This document shows, one piece after another, positions 1 through 9,177 of a DNA stretch of 64,000 bases; position 1 is the stretch's first letter; the number at the start of each line of letters is the position of its first letter. The notes under the pieces were generated by a model, which worked only from the letters and a program-made list of their open reading frames with translations, was not told where the DNA came from and did not search any database. The translations under genes and the position numbers were made by a program. Origin of the DNA: Mycoplana azooxidifex (GTDB taxonomy: Bacteria > Pseudomonadota > Alphaproteobacteria > Rhizobiales > Rhizobiaceae); NCBI RefSeq assembly GCF_014196765.1, contig NZ_JACIEE010000013.1, positions 102,651-166,650 of the forward strand. Direction: 5' to 3'.

Positions 1-1
1 T

Positions 2-363
2 AGCAGTGGCCGCAGATACACGCACGCGTCGCAAGCTCTACAGATTGCGAAAATGTACAGCGGAAGAGAGCTGAATGGAAAGCTGTGCAGGCAGGACTTC
101 GGTGCGGGAACCAAGCAAGCCTCTGATCAATTTTTAGACGCATTCTGGTCGAATGGCGATCAGTTCGGCGCGCCTCCGGTTCCTCCCCCGGTCGCATTGT
201 TGAATATGCCGAGCAGGAGCTGAAGTGCTGGATGCCGATGCCCTCAGCCAATCTCAGCCGCGCCTCCGTGCCCTCCCCCTGGGACGGCGACGACGTCCAG
301 CAGCTTGACGGGTCGGCCCTAGCGAGCCCATTCCGCCGTGTGGCAAAGATCGAGATCGAGTAG
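2..363 (+). other. possible coding remnant at the window edge
   Basis: No complete gene is visible. One frame is open from the window edge (base 2) to a stop at 220-222, and another is open from about 127 to a stop at 361-363. The second carries a tryptophan/proline-rich stretch (around LKCWMPMP). Together they could be the tail of a larger gene with a frameshift near base 185-220. I do not recognise the family, and this may be non-coding. Confidence 0.2.
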
Positions 364-447
364 CTAGCAGGGGGCAAAGTTCGACATCGCATCTGGCGAT
401 TGAACAGATCGTGAATCGGGCGGAACGGAGTCCGGAGGTGCGCGCGC

Positions 448-3363
448 TTACCAGCCCTCTTCCAATACTCGCGCCAGCATATCCGCAAAGAAATCCGAGC
501 TTTGTCGGGACAGGCAGAGCGGCGGCTTGATCTTCAGCACGTTCAGGTGATCGCCGGTCGGCTGCATGATAACGCCGAGGTCGAGAAGCCGGTTGCAGAT
601 GGCCGCTGTTTCCTGCGTGGCCGGCTCCAGCGTTTCGCTGTCGCGAACGAACTCTACGCCGAGGTAGAGGCCCATGCCATGCACCGCGCCGATGATCGGG
701 ATGCGCGTTCTAAGCGCCTCTAACCGACTCCTGAGGTGATCGCCGACGGCGCGTGCGTTCTCCTGCAGTTTCTCGTCGCGCATCGCGTCGAGCACGGTCA
801 TACCGACGGTGCAGGACACCGGGCTGCCGCCGGCGGAGGAGAAGAAATAGCCCTCCTTTTCTAGCGATTCCGCGATGGCGCGTGAGGTAATGACAGCTCC
901 GAGCGGGTGACCGTTGCCCATGCCTTTGGCTATGGTGACGATGTCGGGCACCACGCCCTGCTCTTCAAAGCCCCAAAAATAGTGGCCTAGCCGGCCATAG
1001 CCGACCTGAACCTCGTCGGCGATGGTCACACCACTACGTTCGCGCACCAACCGGTACACTTCCTTGAGGTACCCCCGTGGTAGTGGGATGCCGCCGGCAT
1101 TCCCGTAGACGCTCTCGGCGATGAAGCCGCCGATCCTTTCGCCTTTGGCCTCAATCGCCGCGAGCGCCGCCTCGACATCGGCAATGTAGCCGGCCGCCGA
1201 ATCCGGGCCGCGATGCATCCCCCGATAGGTGTTGGGCGATGTTACGGCATGCACCCAGCCCGGTCGCGTGCTCAGCGCCCGCGGGTTGTCGGCGATCGAG
1301 GTGGAGACGGCGTCACTCGCCACCGTCCACCCATGATAGGCTTCGAGCAAGCTAATGATGTTGCGGGCTCCGGAATGCGCCCAGGCGAGCCGCAGCGCCA
1401 AGTCGTTGGCCTCGGAACCGGAATTGACCAGGAACACCGTGTCCAGCTCTTCGGGGGCAAGATCGGCGAGCCGCCTGGTAAATTGCACAATCCCAGCGTA
1501 GTGAAAGCGCGAATTGGTATTCAGAAACGACCACTGCCGCCCAACGGCTGCGGAGAGCTGCTCGTGGCCATGGCCGAGGAGCGCGACGTTGTTGACCATG
1601 TCGAGGTAGGTCCGGCCATCCATGGCATACATATGCTCGCGATATCCGCGCTCGATTTGCGGCGGCTGCTGGTAATAGTTCTTCTGCGGTCTGGCGAAAT
1701 GCGCCTGCCGGATTTCGAGCAATGCTTCACTTTCCAATCCCGGAGCGTCGAAATCGCTGCCAAAGAGCACCGATGGAGATGGGCAGAGGTGAGACCAAGC
1801 GCTTGCCTGATGTGGCATGACGAATGGTGGCGGAGTCAAATCCCTTTCGCGACAGAACTGCACCCGCAATTGGCCGGAAGCGTCAACCCTGCCGATCGCG
1901 GCGCCTGCGCCGATCATCTGGCCTTCGACGTTTGCAGTCTCTATACCGAAGATCAACAGGGAGACGTGGTCACCGTCGATGCGCAGCGCGCCGTTTTCGC
2001 CAGAGACGACACCGGCGAACGGCGCAACCAGCCTGGAACCGGCCGGAACCTGCGCCTCGATGCAAAGCGCATGGGTCTCGGGTGCCGTCGCGGCGTGGTG
2101 CCGGGTGCGTGACAGGCGGAATTCGCCATAGCGGGTGATCGCAGCGCCGGTTTCGGCCGCCGCCTCCTGCAGGAGTTTCCGCTCGATGCCCTCGTCGACC
2201 CAATTACCACTTTCGAAGAGCGGGCTCAGCGTATCCAGGTTCACCGTCCGGAAAGAGGGGGGCGCGATATCCGGCAGAAGTCGCTGCATCGCCGGCACGG
2301 GCCGGGCAGCGGCTGCCATGCCGGCCGCTTCCAGAATCGCCGCTTGCATGACCTCGATCGGCAGACTGGTTGCGACCTCGAAGATCGTGCGTTCATTCTC
2401 GATATTGCCGGCGGCATATTCGTTGTCCGGCTCCAGCGCCAGCTGATATTCGCCACTAGCCACCAAGACACATGCCCGCTGCACGACGAGCGGCCAGAGC
2501 GCCTTGAGCTCCGCCTCGTTGAGCGGATGCTCGGCATGGAATGCCCTAACGGCGGGCAGGATAACGAAAGCATCGCCTCCCGAGTGGTGCAGCAACGCCG
2601 AACAGCAGACGGCAAGGTCTGCCGCCAGCCAGCCGTGCGTCAGGTCGCCGAAATCGATCACGCCGCGCGGGATCGGATTGCCGTCGGCATCTGGCGTGGC
2701 AACGACATTGTCATCGGTAATGTCGTGATGGATCGCCTGGCTGCGCAGTCCGGTGCGGAGCGGAGCGATATGGCGTTCGGACTCTTCCAGCGCGGCGGCA
2801 ATTCGCGTTTTCACTCGCTTGTCGGGAACGGCGGTTAGCAATGCGGTCGCGACTGGCATTGCCTGCTGAAGGTCCCACTGGATCTGTCGATCGAGGCCGC
2901 TATGGTCGAAGCCTACAAGGCCTTTCGCCAACTGGCCGCAGACCTGGCCTAGGGCTGCGACGGTGATCGCCGGCAGGAATTTCCGCCGCGTCAGCGGTTC
3001 ACCATCGAGGTAATCGAGCAGACGAACCTGGCAAGGTTGGCCGCTGATGTCGATCGACAGGATGGTTTCACCGGAGCTGGCGACGATCGCCCGCGGAACG
3101 AGGAGAGTGGAAGCAGAAGCAGCCAGATGCTGCATCGCCGCATTTTGGGCCTCGAGTTCGATGCGCCGATACTCGGCATGACAGATCTTCAGGACATACC
3201 GCTTGCCGCCGACATCGATGCGGAAGTTCCTGTCCTGCTGGCTGCCAAGTTCGACGATATCGCCGACAAGCCCATAATGGTCACGAAAAATCGCCTCGGC
3301 GGCCGCGACAGACACGTTCGGCCTCGGTAGGTCTGCGCGCGCTACAGCGCCTTTCTGCAGCAT
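448..3363 (-). CDS. APH-type kinase / M23-like / class III aminotransferase fusion protein
   Basis: 971 residues. Residues about 20-330 form an aminoglycoside-phosphotransferase-like kinase (HHDITDDN catalytic loop, IDFGD metal loop). About 420-535 is a weak M23/LytM-like beta domain. About 545-971 is a class III PLP aminotransferase (DEVQVGYGR; Schiff-base Lys in AKGMGNGHP). Known family: hydroxylysine kinase is APH-type, and 5-phosphohydroxylysine and phosphoethanolamine phospho-lyases are aminotransferase-III-type, so a fused kinase plus phospho-lyase acting on an amino alcohol is a sensible inference. The ATG at 3363 is preceded by GGAG 8 bases upstream; an upstream extension would run into the regulator. 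It is the last gene of the minus-strand cluster, 28 bp after the GntR gene. The substrate is unproven. Confidence 0.85.
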   Translation of the reverse strand: MLQKGAVARADLPRPNVSVAAAEAIFRDHYGLVGDIVELGSQQDRNFRIDVGGKRYVLKICHAEYRRIELEAQNAAMQHLAASASTLLVPRAIVASSGETILSIDISGQPCQVRLLDYLDGEPLTRRKFLPAITVAALGQVCGQLAKGLVGFDHSGLDRQIQWDLQQAMPVATALLTAVPDKRVKTRIAAALEESERHIAPLRTGLRSQAIHHDITDDNVVATPDADGNPIPRGVIDFGDLTHGWLAADLAVCCSALLHHSGGDAFVILPAVRAFHAEHPLNEAELKALWPLVVQRACVLVASGEYQLALEPDNEYAAGNIENERTIFEVATSLPIEVMQAAILEAAGMAAAARPVPAMQRLLPDIAPPSFRTVNLDTLSPLFESGNWVDEGIERKLLQEAAAETGAAITRYGEFRLSRTRHHAATAPETHALCIEAQVPAGSRLVAPFAGVVSGENGALRIDGDHVSLLIFGIETANVEGQMIGAGAAIGRVDASGQLRVQFCRERDLTPPPFVMPHQASAWSHLCPSPSVLFGSDFDAPGLESEALLEIRQAHFARPQKNYYQQPPQIERGYREHMYAMDGRTYLDMVNNVALLGHGHEQLSAAVGRQWSFLNTNSRFHYAGIVQFTRRLADLAPEELDTVFLVNSGSEANDLALRLAWAHSGARNIISLLEAYHGWTVASDAVSTSIADNPRALSTRPGWVHAVTSPNTYRGMHRGPDSAAGYIADVEAALAAIEAKGERIGGFIAESVYGNAGGIPLPRGYLKEVYRLVRERSGVTIADEVQVGYGRLGHYFWGFEEQGVVPDIVTIAKGMGNGHPLGAVITSRAIAESLEKEGYFFSSAGGSPVSCTVGMTVLDAMRDEKLQENARAVGDHLRSRLEALRTRIPIIGAVHGMGLYLGVEFVRDSETLEPATQETAAICNRLLDLGVIMQPTGDHLNVLKIKPPLCLSRQSSDFFADMLARVLEEGW

Positions 3364-3391
3364 GTCATTTCTCCGGTGGTTTCCCATCTGT

Positions 3392-4123
3392 TCACTTGCG
3401 TGCCAGGCTGAATGCGAAATGGCTGCCGCGGTGATAGTCGAGGGCGTGCACCACTGGCTTTGCAGCGGCGTTGAAGCACGTCTCACGGATCAGGAGAGCG
3501 GGGCCGAAGTCACGCAGGTCGTTGCGCTGGACGACGTCGTCCGGAAGCATGACCGCGGATACGGTCGCAGCCGACATGCGCGGCCTGCTCTTGTATTGGT
3601 CCAGCAGGTCGAGGAGCGAGCCGCTCCAATCGATGTCGTACAAGCGGGTCGGGACAATGCCGCGCGGAATGTAGTCGATGCAGTAGAGAATCGGCTCGTC
3701 CCCGTGCAGCCGCAAGCGCTCTAGCCGGATGACGCGTTCGCCCTTGTCCAGCCGCAGCTGTTCGGCCGTGTCGGCCTCGGGCGCCTCCTCGGCGATTGAC
3801 AGCACTTTGTTGACCGTCGCATAGCCATAGTGCCGCGCCATGTCGGTGACGCTTTCGAACACCGTGATCGGCCTGTCCACGTGAATGGCGGACATTGCGG
3901 AGACGAAGCGGCCCCGTCCGTGCTCTACATAGATGACGCCGTCCTGCTCGAGCAGTTTCAGCGCCTCGCGCAGGGCGGGGCGGGAAATCTTGAAGCGCTG
4001 CGTCAGTTGCGCTTCGGTCGGCAATTTGTCACCGGGATTTAGCCCCTCCTCGCGGACAAGGTCAGCAATGCGGTCGCGAAGCTGGATGACCAAGGTGCGC
4101 GTGTCGCGAAGGGGTTCGACCAA
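3392..4123 (-). CDS. GntR/HutC-family transcriptional regulator (UTRA domain)
   Basis: About 243 residues from the TTG at 4123, which follows GGAG/GAGAGG. There is no ATG near the N-terminus; an upstream TTG at 4315 would add 64 residues that look unlike the family. The winged-helix GntR domain fills residues about 1-70 (LPTEAQLTQRFKISRPALREA). A UTRA effector-binding domain follows (ERVIRLERLRLHGDEPILY). Its position between the transporter genes and the kinase/aminotransferase makes it the likely local regulator, with a small amino compound or phosphorylated intermediate as effector (inference). Confidence 0.85.
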   Translation of the reverse strand: MVEPLRDTRTLVIQLRDRIADLVREEGLNPGDKLPTEAQLTQRFKISRPALREALKLLEQDGVIYVEHGRGRFVSAMSAIHVDRPITVFESVTDMARHYGYATVNKVLSIAEEAPEADTAEQLRLDKGERVIRLERLRLHGDEPILYCIDYIPRGIVPTRLYDIDWSGSLLDLLDQYKSRPRMSAATVSAVMLPDDVVQRNDLRDFGPALLIRETCFNAAAKPVVHALDYHRGSHFAFSLARK

Positions 4124-4270
4124 TTTCCTCTCACTCCGAGTGAACAATGATACGATGTTCTTGTCTGACGAATTTGAGAAGGTCAAGCGCAGCGCATTGA
4201 CCCGAGCGCCTGCAACCAACGGCGTTGCATCGCCAATCCTGATTTCGCGAACGCCCCTGCTTAGGCTCAA

Positions 4271-4290
4271 GTTGTCTGTTGTCTTATAAC
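4271..4290. promoter_or_regulatory. TTGTC repeats upstream of the GntR gene (candidate operator)
   Basis: The stretch GTTGTCTGTTGTCTTATAAC contains two TTGTCT units 7 bp apart. A related TTGTC half-site lies upstream of the binding-protein gene at 9167-9177. It sits in the 240-bp gap between the broken ATPase gene and the regulator, where a separate regulator promoter would be expected. Inference only. Confidence 0.3.
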
Positions 4291-4363
4291 TTTGGGATCG
4301 ACGTGTCGCCCTCAAGCCCAGACACGGTCGAACCGCAGCAGATTCGCCGCGCAGCCTGCACGC

Positions 4364-5072
4364 TTAGTGCAGGAGTTGGCTGAGAAATTGGCTCGCGCGA
4401 TCCGTCTTCGGACGGGCGAAGAATGCGTCCGGCGGACCCTCTTCCACGATCCGGCCCTGGTCCATGAAGATGACGCGGTCGGCGACCTGGCGGGCAAAGC
4501 CCATCTCGTGGGTGACGCAGACCATCGTCATCCCCTCGCCTGCCAGTGCGACCATCGTATCCAGCACTTCTTTGACCATCTCGGGGTCGAGCGCAGAGGT
4601 CGGCTCGTCGAACAGCATGACCTTCGGGTTCATGCACAGCGCCCTTGCAATCGCCACGCGCTGCTGCTGGCCGCCTGAAAGCTGACCGGGATCCTTCCCG
4701 GCCTGTTCCGGAATGCGCACGCGGTTCAGGTAGTGCATAGCGATCTCGACGGCCTGCTTGCGCGGCATTTTCTTGACCCACATTGGGGCAAGCACGCAGT
4801 TCTCAAGGATCGTCACGCACGGCATCTGCCTTGCGCTCGTCCTCGTCGAGCTCAATGCCGCCGACAACGATGCTGCCCTGCTGATGAGCTTCGAGGCGGT
4901 TGATGCAGCGGATCAAGGTCGACTTGCCGGAGCCCGAGGGGCCACAGATGACCACCTTCTCCCGACGCGCGATGGTGAGGTTGATATCGTCGAGTGCGTG
5001 ATAGTGCCCATACCACTTGTGCACGCCGCTGATATTGATGTCGGAGGAGGCCATGTCGATCGAAGTGGGCAT
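4364..5072 (-). pseudogene. amino-acid ABC transporter ATPase, broken by a 47-nt deletion
   Basis: Two pieces in different frames together make a GlnQ/HisP-type ATPase. The first (5072 to about 4822) has Walker A GPSGSGKST and runs to [16 protein letters not shown]. The second (about 4820 to 4364) resumes at [12 protein letters not shown] and has signature LSGGQQQR, Walker B VMLFDEP and the H-loop THEMG. Intact relatives carry about 16 residues between these points, including the Q-loop (VGMVFQ). Here they are missing and the frame changes, which fits loss of 47 nt near 4820. The protein cannot be functional as written, although permease, binding protein and flanking genes look intact. Another ATPase could serve the permease, or the deletion is an assembly fault. 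Confidence 0.85.
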
Positions 5073-5089
5073 TCTGTGTCTCTAGGATG

Positions 5090-5920
5090 TTACTTCAGGA
5101 CCAGCCAGCCTGACAGGATGATGACGAGGGCGCCCGCGAGCGTATGAAGCTCGGTGGGTGCGGCAAAGAACAAGGCGCCGTAAAGGCATCCCCAGATGAT
5201 CTGGCTGTATTGAAAGGGAGCGACGACCGAAGCATCGCCGGTGCGAAAGGCGCGGACGAGCAGCAGGTGCCCTCCGAAAAGGAAAAGGCCGCCGGCGAAG
5301 GCGGACAGCAGATCGGACATGCCGATGGGTTCAAATCCGCCGGTCGACAGGGCGGCCCCCAAGGCGACTGCGGCAAGGACCACCAGCAGCGTCGAAACGA
5401 GGGCCATGTCCGGCTCGGTCTGCTTTGTGCGTCGGAGCAGCAGGAGCGACAGCGCAAACACAAGCGCAGAGCCCGCCGCTGCCGCATGGCCGAGGTTGAG
5501 AGATATCATGCCCGGCCGCAGTGCGATGGCAACACCGAAGAAGCCGACGATCACCCCGGACCACGCAATTGGCGACAGCCTTTCTCCAAGCAGGAGAAAC
5601 GCCAGCACGGCGACGAGGATCGGGGTCAGGAACGCGAGCAAATAGGCTTCGGACAAGGGCAGCATCGAAAACGCGTAGTGGATCAGGATGGTGTCCAGCG
5701 CGAGCAGGAATGCCCGCGCGAGCGCAAGGCCCGGATAGCGCGGCAGGAGCGACGCAAGTGTGCCCGTCGTACCGACCTGGACCAGGAGCAGCAGAAGTGC
5801 GGCAACTGTCACCATGAAAGTGACCTGCGGCACGGCAAAGCGTTCGGCCAAAAGCTTCACCAACACGTCCGTGCCGGAGAAGACCGCAAAGGCGGTGAAA
5901 CCCAGTATTGCGCCACGCAT
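5090..5920 (-). CDS. EamA/DMT-family transporter
   Basis: 276 residues, almost entirely hydrophobic, with about ten predicted membrane spans arranged as two repeats of five, as in EamA (RhaT-like) carriers. The first repeat contains FSGTDVLVKLLAERF and the second ends GALVIILSGWLVLK. Family members move amino acids or other metabolites, usually outward. It lies between the permease and the ATPase of the same cluster, which is not a usual place for a DMT carrier. It could export a toxic intermediate or an end product of the amino compound being degraded (inference). The start codon is ATG, 33 bp after the permease stop. Confidence 0.8.
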   Translation of the reverse strand: MRGAILGFTAFAVFSGTDVLVKLLAERFAVPQVTFMVTVAALLLLLVQVGTTGTLASLLPRYPGLALARAFLLALDTILIHYAFSMLPLSEAYLLAFLTPILVAVLAFLLLGERLSPIAWSGVIVGFFGVAIALRPGMISLNLGHAAAAGSALVFALSLLLLRRTKQTEPDMALVSTLLVVLAAVALGAALSTGGFEPIGMSDLLSAFAGGLFLFGGHLLLVRAFRTGDASVVAPFQYSQIIWGCLYGALFFAAPTELHTLAGALVIILSGWLVLK

Positions 5921-5953
5921 ATTCGCGCGCGTGCCACCAGCCGGGATGACGCG

Positions 5954-6925
5954 TCAACGGGCATTGAACCGTCCGAACCGGGCTTCGATGCGCGCCTGCA
6001 TCAATTCAAGCCCGATTGAAAGCATCCAGTAGATCATCGAGGCGGTGATCAGCATCTCGATGTGGCGGAATTCCGTCTGCCCCAGCGTGCGCGCCAGGTA
6101 CATCAGCTCCCAGACACCAACCACCGAGACGAGCGAAGAGTCCTTCAGCATGGCGATGAACTGGTTGCCGGTCGGTGGTATGATGACCCGCATCGCCTGG
6201 GGGAGGATCACCAGCCCCATCGTCTGGCTGGGGCTGAGACCGAGTGCGGTCGCACCTTCCGTCTGACCGCGCGGAATACTCTCGATGCCTGCCCGAAAGA
6301 TTTCCGTCATGTAGGCGCCATAGCAGAGCGACAGCGCGAGTATGCCAGCTGGTATGGCGCCAATGACATAACCCACCTGCGGCAGGCCGAGATAGATGAT
6401 GTAGATCTGCATTAGAAGCGGCAGGCCGCGGAAGAGTGAGGTGTAGAAGGTAGCGAGGCCATAGACGACGCCATTCTTCGACAGTTTCGCTATAGCACCG
6501 GCAAGTGCAATAGCAGTGGCGATGGCGATGGAGACCACCGAGATGTAGAGCGTGGTGACGACGCCTTGCGAAATCAGAAAGCCGATCTTCTTGGCGATAA
6601 AGGCGAAGGACAGGTCGAAGGAATAGAAGAACAGCATCAGAAGGACGAAGAGTTCTATCCAGACGCCGGCGATCTGCCATCGGCGTGGCAACTGCCGCAA
6701 CGCCTTCCAGTTCAGGGCCATGATCAGCGCGATCATCAGCGCCCCGATCAGCCGGCCCAGCGTCGGATTGACCTCCAACCACGAGGATGATGTCGGCAGC
6801 AGGTGGCCGATCCAGGCCGGGCTGATACCGAGCCCGTAGACCGCCAGCGTCACGAGCGCCAGCATCAGGAACATCCCGGACCGCCGCGCAACATCCGGAT
6901 AGGTAAGTATCAGACGACCAATCAT
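5954..6925 (-). CDS. amino-acid ABC transporter permease (HisMQ/GlnP type)
   Basis: 323 residues. The N-terminal part has extra membrane spans (about 18-70 and 85-125). The typical BPD_transp_1 core follows from about 120, with the EAA loop around GATALGLSPSQTMGLVILPQAMRVIIPP, where the ATPase docks. The C-terminus ends ARIEARFGRFNAR, as in polar amino-acid permeases. It is a single permease subunit, so it would act as a homodimer. It follows the FAD oxidoreductase gene by 16 bp and belongs to one transcription unit with the binding protein at 8291-9118. Its cognate ATPase is broken. Confidence 0.9.
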   Translation of the reverse strand: MIGRLILTYPDVARRSGMFLMLALVTLAVYGLGISPAWIGHLLPTSSSWLEVNPTLGRLIGALMIALIMALNWKALRQLPRRWQIAGVWIELFVLLMLFFYSFDLSFAFIAKKIGFLISQGVVTTLYISVVSIAIATAIALAGAIAKLSKNGVVYGLATFYTSLFRGLPLLMQIYIIYLGLPQVGYVIGAIPAGILALSLCYGAYMTEIFRAGIESIPRGQTEGATALGLSPSQTMGLVILPQAMRVIIPPTGNQFIAMLKDSSLVSVVGVWELMYLARTLGQTEFRHIEMLITASMIYWMLSIGLELMQARIEARFGRFNAR

Positions 6926-6941
6926 GCCTTAATCTCCGGCG

Positions 6942-8222
6942 TTAGGCTGCGCGTTCGCGCCACCAGTCCTGTGCCTGCAGTTTCCAGTAGGTGAGTTGGG
7001 CCACGGCCAGCCCAGCATAGCTGCCGGCCCATACAAGCCCGAACGGCCTGAAGAGCTTGTAGCGGTCCGACTGTCCGAGAATGCCCTCGGCAACCAGCTT
7101 GCCGCCAATGGCCGTCGTGTTCAGCCCATGCCCGCCGAACGCCGTGCAGTGCCAGACACCCGGTTGCATCTCGCCGATCTGGGGCATGAGGTGGCGTGCG
7201 TAAGACATCAGGCCGGACCAGGCGAGCTCCGTCTTCAGATCCTTAAGCTGCGGATAGGTGCCCGTCATTTCGCGGCGCAACTCCGCGGCCAGGGCGACGG
7301 GTGACGCGGCCCGCGTAGTGATCCGTCCGCCCCAAAGCACGCGCTTGCCGCCCTCCACCAATCGATAGTAGTCTCCCGCACGACGGTTGTCTCCGATCGC
7401 ATCCGTCGTCGCAATGGCTGTGCGAATCAGGTCGGGCGCTTCCTCGCTCAGCATCACGTAGGTGGCGATTGGAAGGAACGACCGCTTCAGCCGACCGTTC
7501 AGGGTTCCGGTATAGCCGCCTGTGGTGAAGACGACGTGGCGCGCCTTTAAGCGGCCACCGGCCGTACCGATCGTCTTTTCGGCGCCATGGAGCGCAGCGT
7601 CAGTGGCGGCCGAGCCCTCGTAGATCCGCCCGCCGAGGCGTTCGATCTCGGCTGCGACCCCGCGAAGGTAGTTCAGGGGATGGATATGAAAGGCGTTGGG
7701 ATCGCGCAGCCCCTGGAAATAACGGCTGGACTTGAGGACAGAGCGGACCTGTTCGGTGTCCCGGTACTCAAGCTCATAGCCATAGTTTTCCCGCATGGCT
7801 TCGGCATGCGCCTTGAGGCTGTCACCATCGTCATAGCGCAGGACGCCGGTGATGCCCGGCTGCATCTTCGCGCTGTCTATCTTCAGCGCATCGATGGTGT
7901 CACGCACGAAGTCCACCCCCTCGATCGAGAGGCGGTGGATCTGCCTTGCTGCGTCCGGTCCCGCCATCCGGGCGATGTTGTCGCCCCCCGCGGCAAATCC
8001 AGGGCTGACAAAACCGCCATTTCGGCCTGAAGCTCCAAAGCCGACGCTTTCGGCTTCGAGCACGATGACCGATTGGCCAGCCCGCGCCAGTTGGAGCGCA
8101 GTTGTCAGACCAGCAAGCCCGCCACCGACGATCACCGTGTCACACTCGGTTGTTCCTGACAGGACTGGTCTGACCTTCGGATCGGCGATTGTGTCTTTGT
8201 AGTAAGTCTGGGGATAGGACAT
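6942..8222 (-). CDS. FAD-dependent oxidoreductase (DAO family)
   Basis: 426 residues. The Rossmann FAD motif TVIVGGGLAGLTTALQLARAG is at about 29-49, followed by VGFGASGRNGG, the DAO-family segment near the flavin. A C-terminal GGHGLNTTA loop closes the FAD site. Enzymes of this family oxidise amines or N-methyl amino acids, releasing aldehyde or keto acid, amine and peroxide. The ATG at 8222 (MSYPQTYYKD) follows GAGTGA; upstream codons of the open frame look non-coding. It is encoded between the binding protein and the permease, so it probably acts on the imported compound. Exact substrate not evident. Confidence 0.85.
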   Translation of the reverse strand: MSYPQTYYKDTIADPKVRPVLSGTTECDTVIVGGGLAGLTTALQLARAGQSVIVLEAESVGFGASGRNGGFVSPGFAAGGDNIARMAGPDAARQIHRLSIEGVDFVRDTIDALKIDSAKMQPGITGVLRYDDGDSLKAHAEAMRENYGYELEYRDTEQVRSVLKSSRYFQGLRDPNAFHIHPLNYLRGVAAEIERLGGRIYEGSAATDAALHGAEKTIGTAGGRLKARHVVFTTGGYTGTLNGRLKRSFLPIATYVMLSEEAPDLIRTAIATTDAIGDNRRAGDYYRLVEGGKRVLWGGRITTRAASPVALAAELRREMTGTYPQLKDLKTELAWSGLMSYARHLMPQIGEMQPGVWHCTAFGGHGLNTTAIGGKLVAEGILGQSDRYKLFRPFGLVWAGSYAGLAVAQLTYWKLQAQDWWRERAA

Positions 8223-8255
8223 TTTCACTCGCGCAAGCAACGACGATAGCAAGAT

Positions 8256-8279
8256 TGCGGGCGACCATGGCCGCCCGCA
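8256..8279. terminator. intergenic hairpin after the binding-protein gene
   Basis: TGCGGGCG (8256-8263) pairs perfectly with CGCCCGCA (8272-8279) across an 8-base loop, in the 68-bp gap between the binding protein and FAD oxidoreductase genes. There is no T-run. It is more likely a 3' protective or attenuating hairpin that raises the binding-protein mRNA over downstream genes than a full terminator. Confidence 0.5.
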
Positions 8280-8290
8280 TTGTGTCCGGT

Positions 8291-9118
8291 TCAGTCGGCG
8301 CTGTAGTCCTTGCCGTACCACTTTGTGGTCTGGCTTGAGAGCGTGCCGTCCTTCTTCATTTCCTCGATGATCTCGCCAACCTTCTTCGTCCAATCCGGAT
8401 CGACCTTTTCGGCGATAACGACCAGCGGCTCCTTGAACGCGTACTCGCCCTCGAGGATACGCAGCGGATAACCGTTCTTGATCGCGTTCAGCGCGGTCTG
8501 CTCGGGGGCGATGACGGCATCGAGGCGGACGCCGGCACCGAGACGCAGGTCGTCGAAGGGAAGCATGGAGTCAGCAAAGGTGCGGACTTCACCCGGTTCG
8601 ATCTTGTACTCGATCGGGGGAAGACCCGGCGCATCGATTTCGAGCTGGCGGCGAATGAAATCCTCGGAGGTCGTAGCCGTTTCGACGCCGATAATCTTGC
8701 CATTCAGGTCGGAAACCGACTTCGCCTCGCTGTCCTTGTGCAGCACGTAGACATAGGGGCTGTAGTAGTAGATGCCAGCGAAATCGATGACGTGGGCGCG
8801 AGCCTTGGTCGGCGTCACGGAGCCGACGCCTAGATCGTAGCGCCCCTGCCAGCGTCCGCCGGTCAACGTCGCCCAGTCCGGCGTCTGGAAACTGACCTCG
8901 ACACCGAGGCGCTTTGCTATTTCCCTGGCAACGTCGATATCGAAGCCAACCATCTCATTGTTGTCGTCGAGATAGCTCTGCGGCGGCCACCCGCTGTTGG
9001 TGGCGACGACCAAAGCCTTGTTGCCAATGACGCGGTCAAGCGTTTCGCCGGCCTGTGCGGCGGTCACGAACGCCAGTGCGGCAACGCCGATGGCAAGCTG
9101 TGTTAACAGTTTTCTCAC
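8291..9118 (-). CDS. amino-acid ABC transporter substrate-binding protein (family 3)
   Basis: 275 residues with a Sec signal peptide (MRKLLTQLAIGVAALAFVTAAQA, cleaved after AQA at about 23). The mature part matches the SBP_bac_3 fold: DRVIGNKALVVATNSGWPP at the N-terminus, then MVGFDIDVAREIAKRLG, and LTGGRWQGRYDLGVGSVTPT lining the ligand cleft. It is the first gene of the minus-strand cluster and probably sets what the system imports. The start ATG is preceded by AGGAGGATCTC. Family 3 proteins bind polar or cationic amino acids and opines; the ligand here is unknown. Confidence 0.9.
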   Translation of the reverse strand: MRKLLTQLAIGVAALAFVTAAQAGETLDRVIGNKALVVATNSGWPPQSYLDDNNEMVGFDIDVAREIAKRLGVEVSFQTPDWATLTGGRWQGRYDLGVGSVTPTKARAHVIDFAGIYYYSPYVYVLHKDSEAKSVSDLNGKIIGVETATTSEDFIRRQLEIDAPGLPPIEYKIEPGEVRTFADSMLPFDDLRLGAGVRLDAVIAPEQTALNAIKNGYPLRILEGEYAFKEPLVVIAEKVDPDWTKKVGEIIEEMKKDGTLSSQTTKWYGKDYSAD

Positions 9119-9166
9119 GAGATCCTCCTGATTGATGGGTCAGCGGCACGTTCCCAATTGTGTAAG

Positions 9167-9177
9167 TCGTCTGACAA
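9167..9177. promoter_or_regulatory. GntR-type operator candidate upstream of the uptake operon
   Basis: On the minus strand the site reads TTGTCAGACGA, matching the GntR-family pattern TNGTNNNACNA. It is 50-60 bp upstream of the binding-protein start, in a 350-bp intergenic stretch (9119-9469) that otherwise shows no gene I can support. It shares the TTGTC half-site with 4271-4290. Probable target of the GntR protein encoded at 3392-4123 (inference). Confidence 0.4.

Noticed and set aside
1213..2112. Plus-strand frame inside the kinase/aminotransferase gene
   Set aside because: It is an antisense shadow of a well-supported gene and has no homology pattern of its own.
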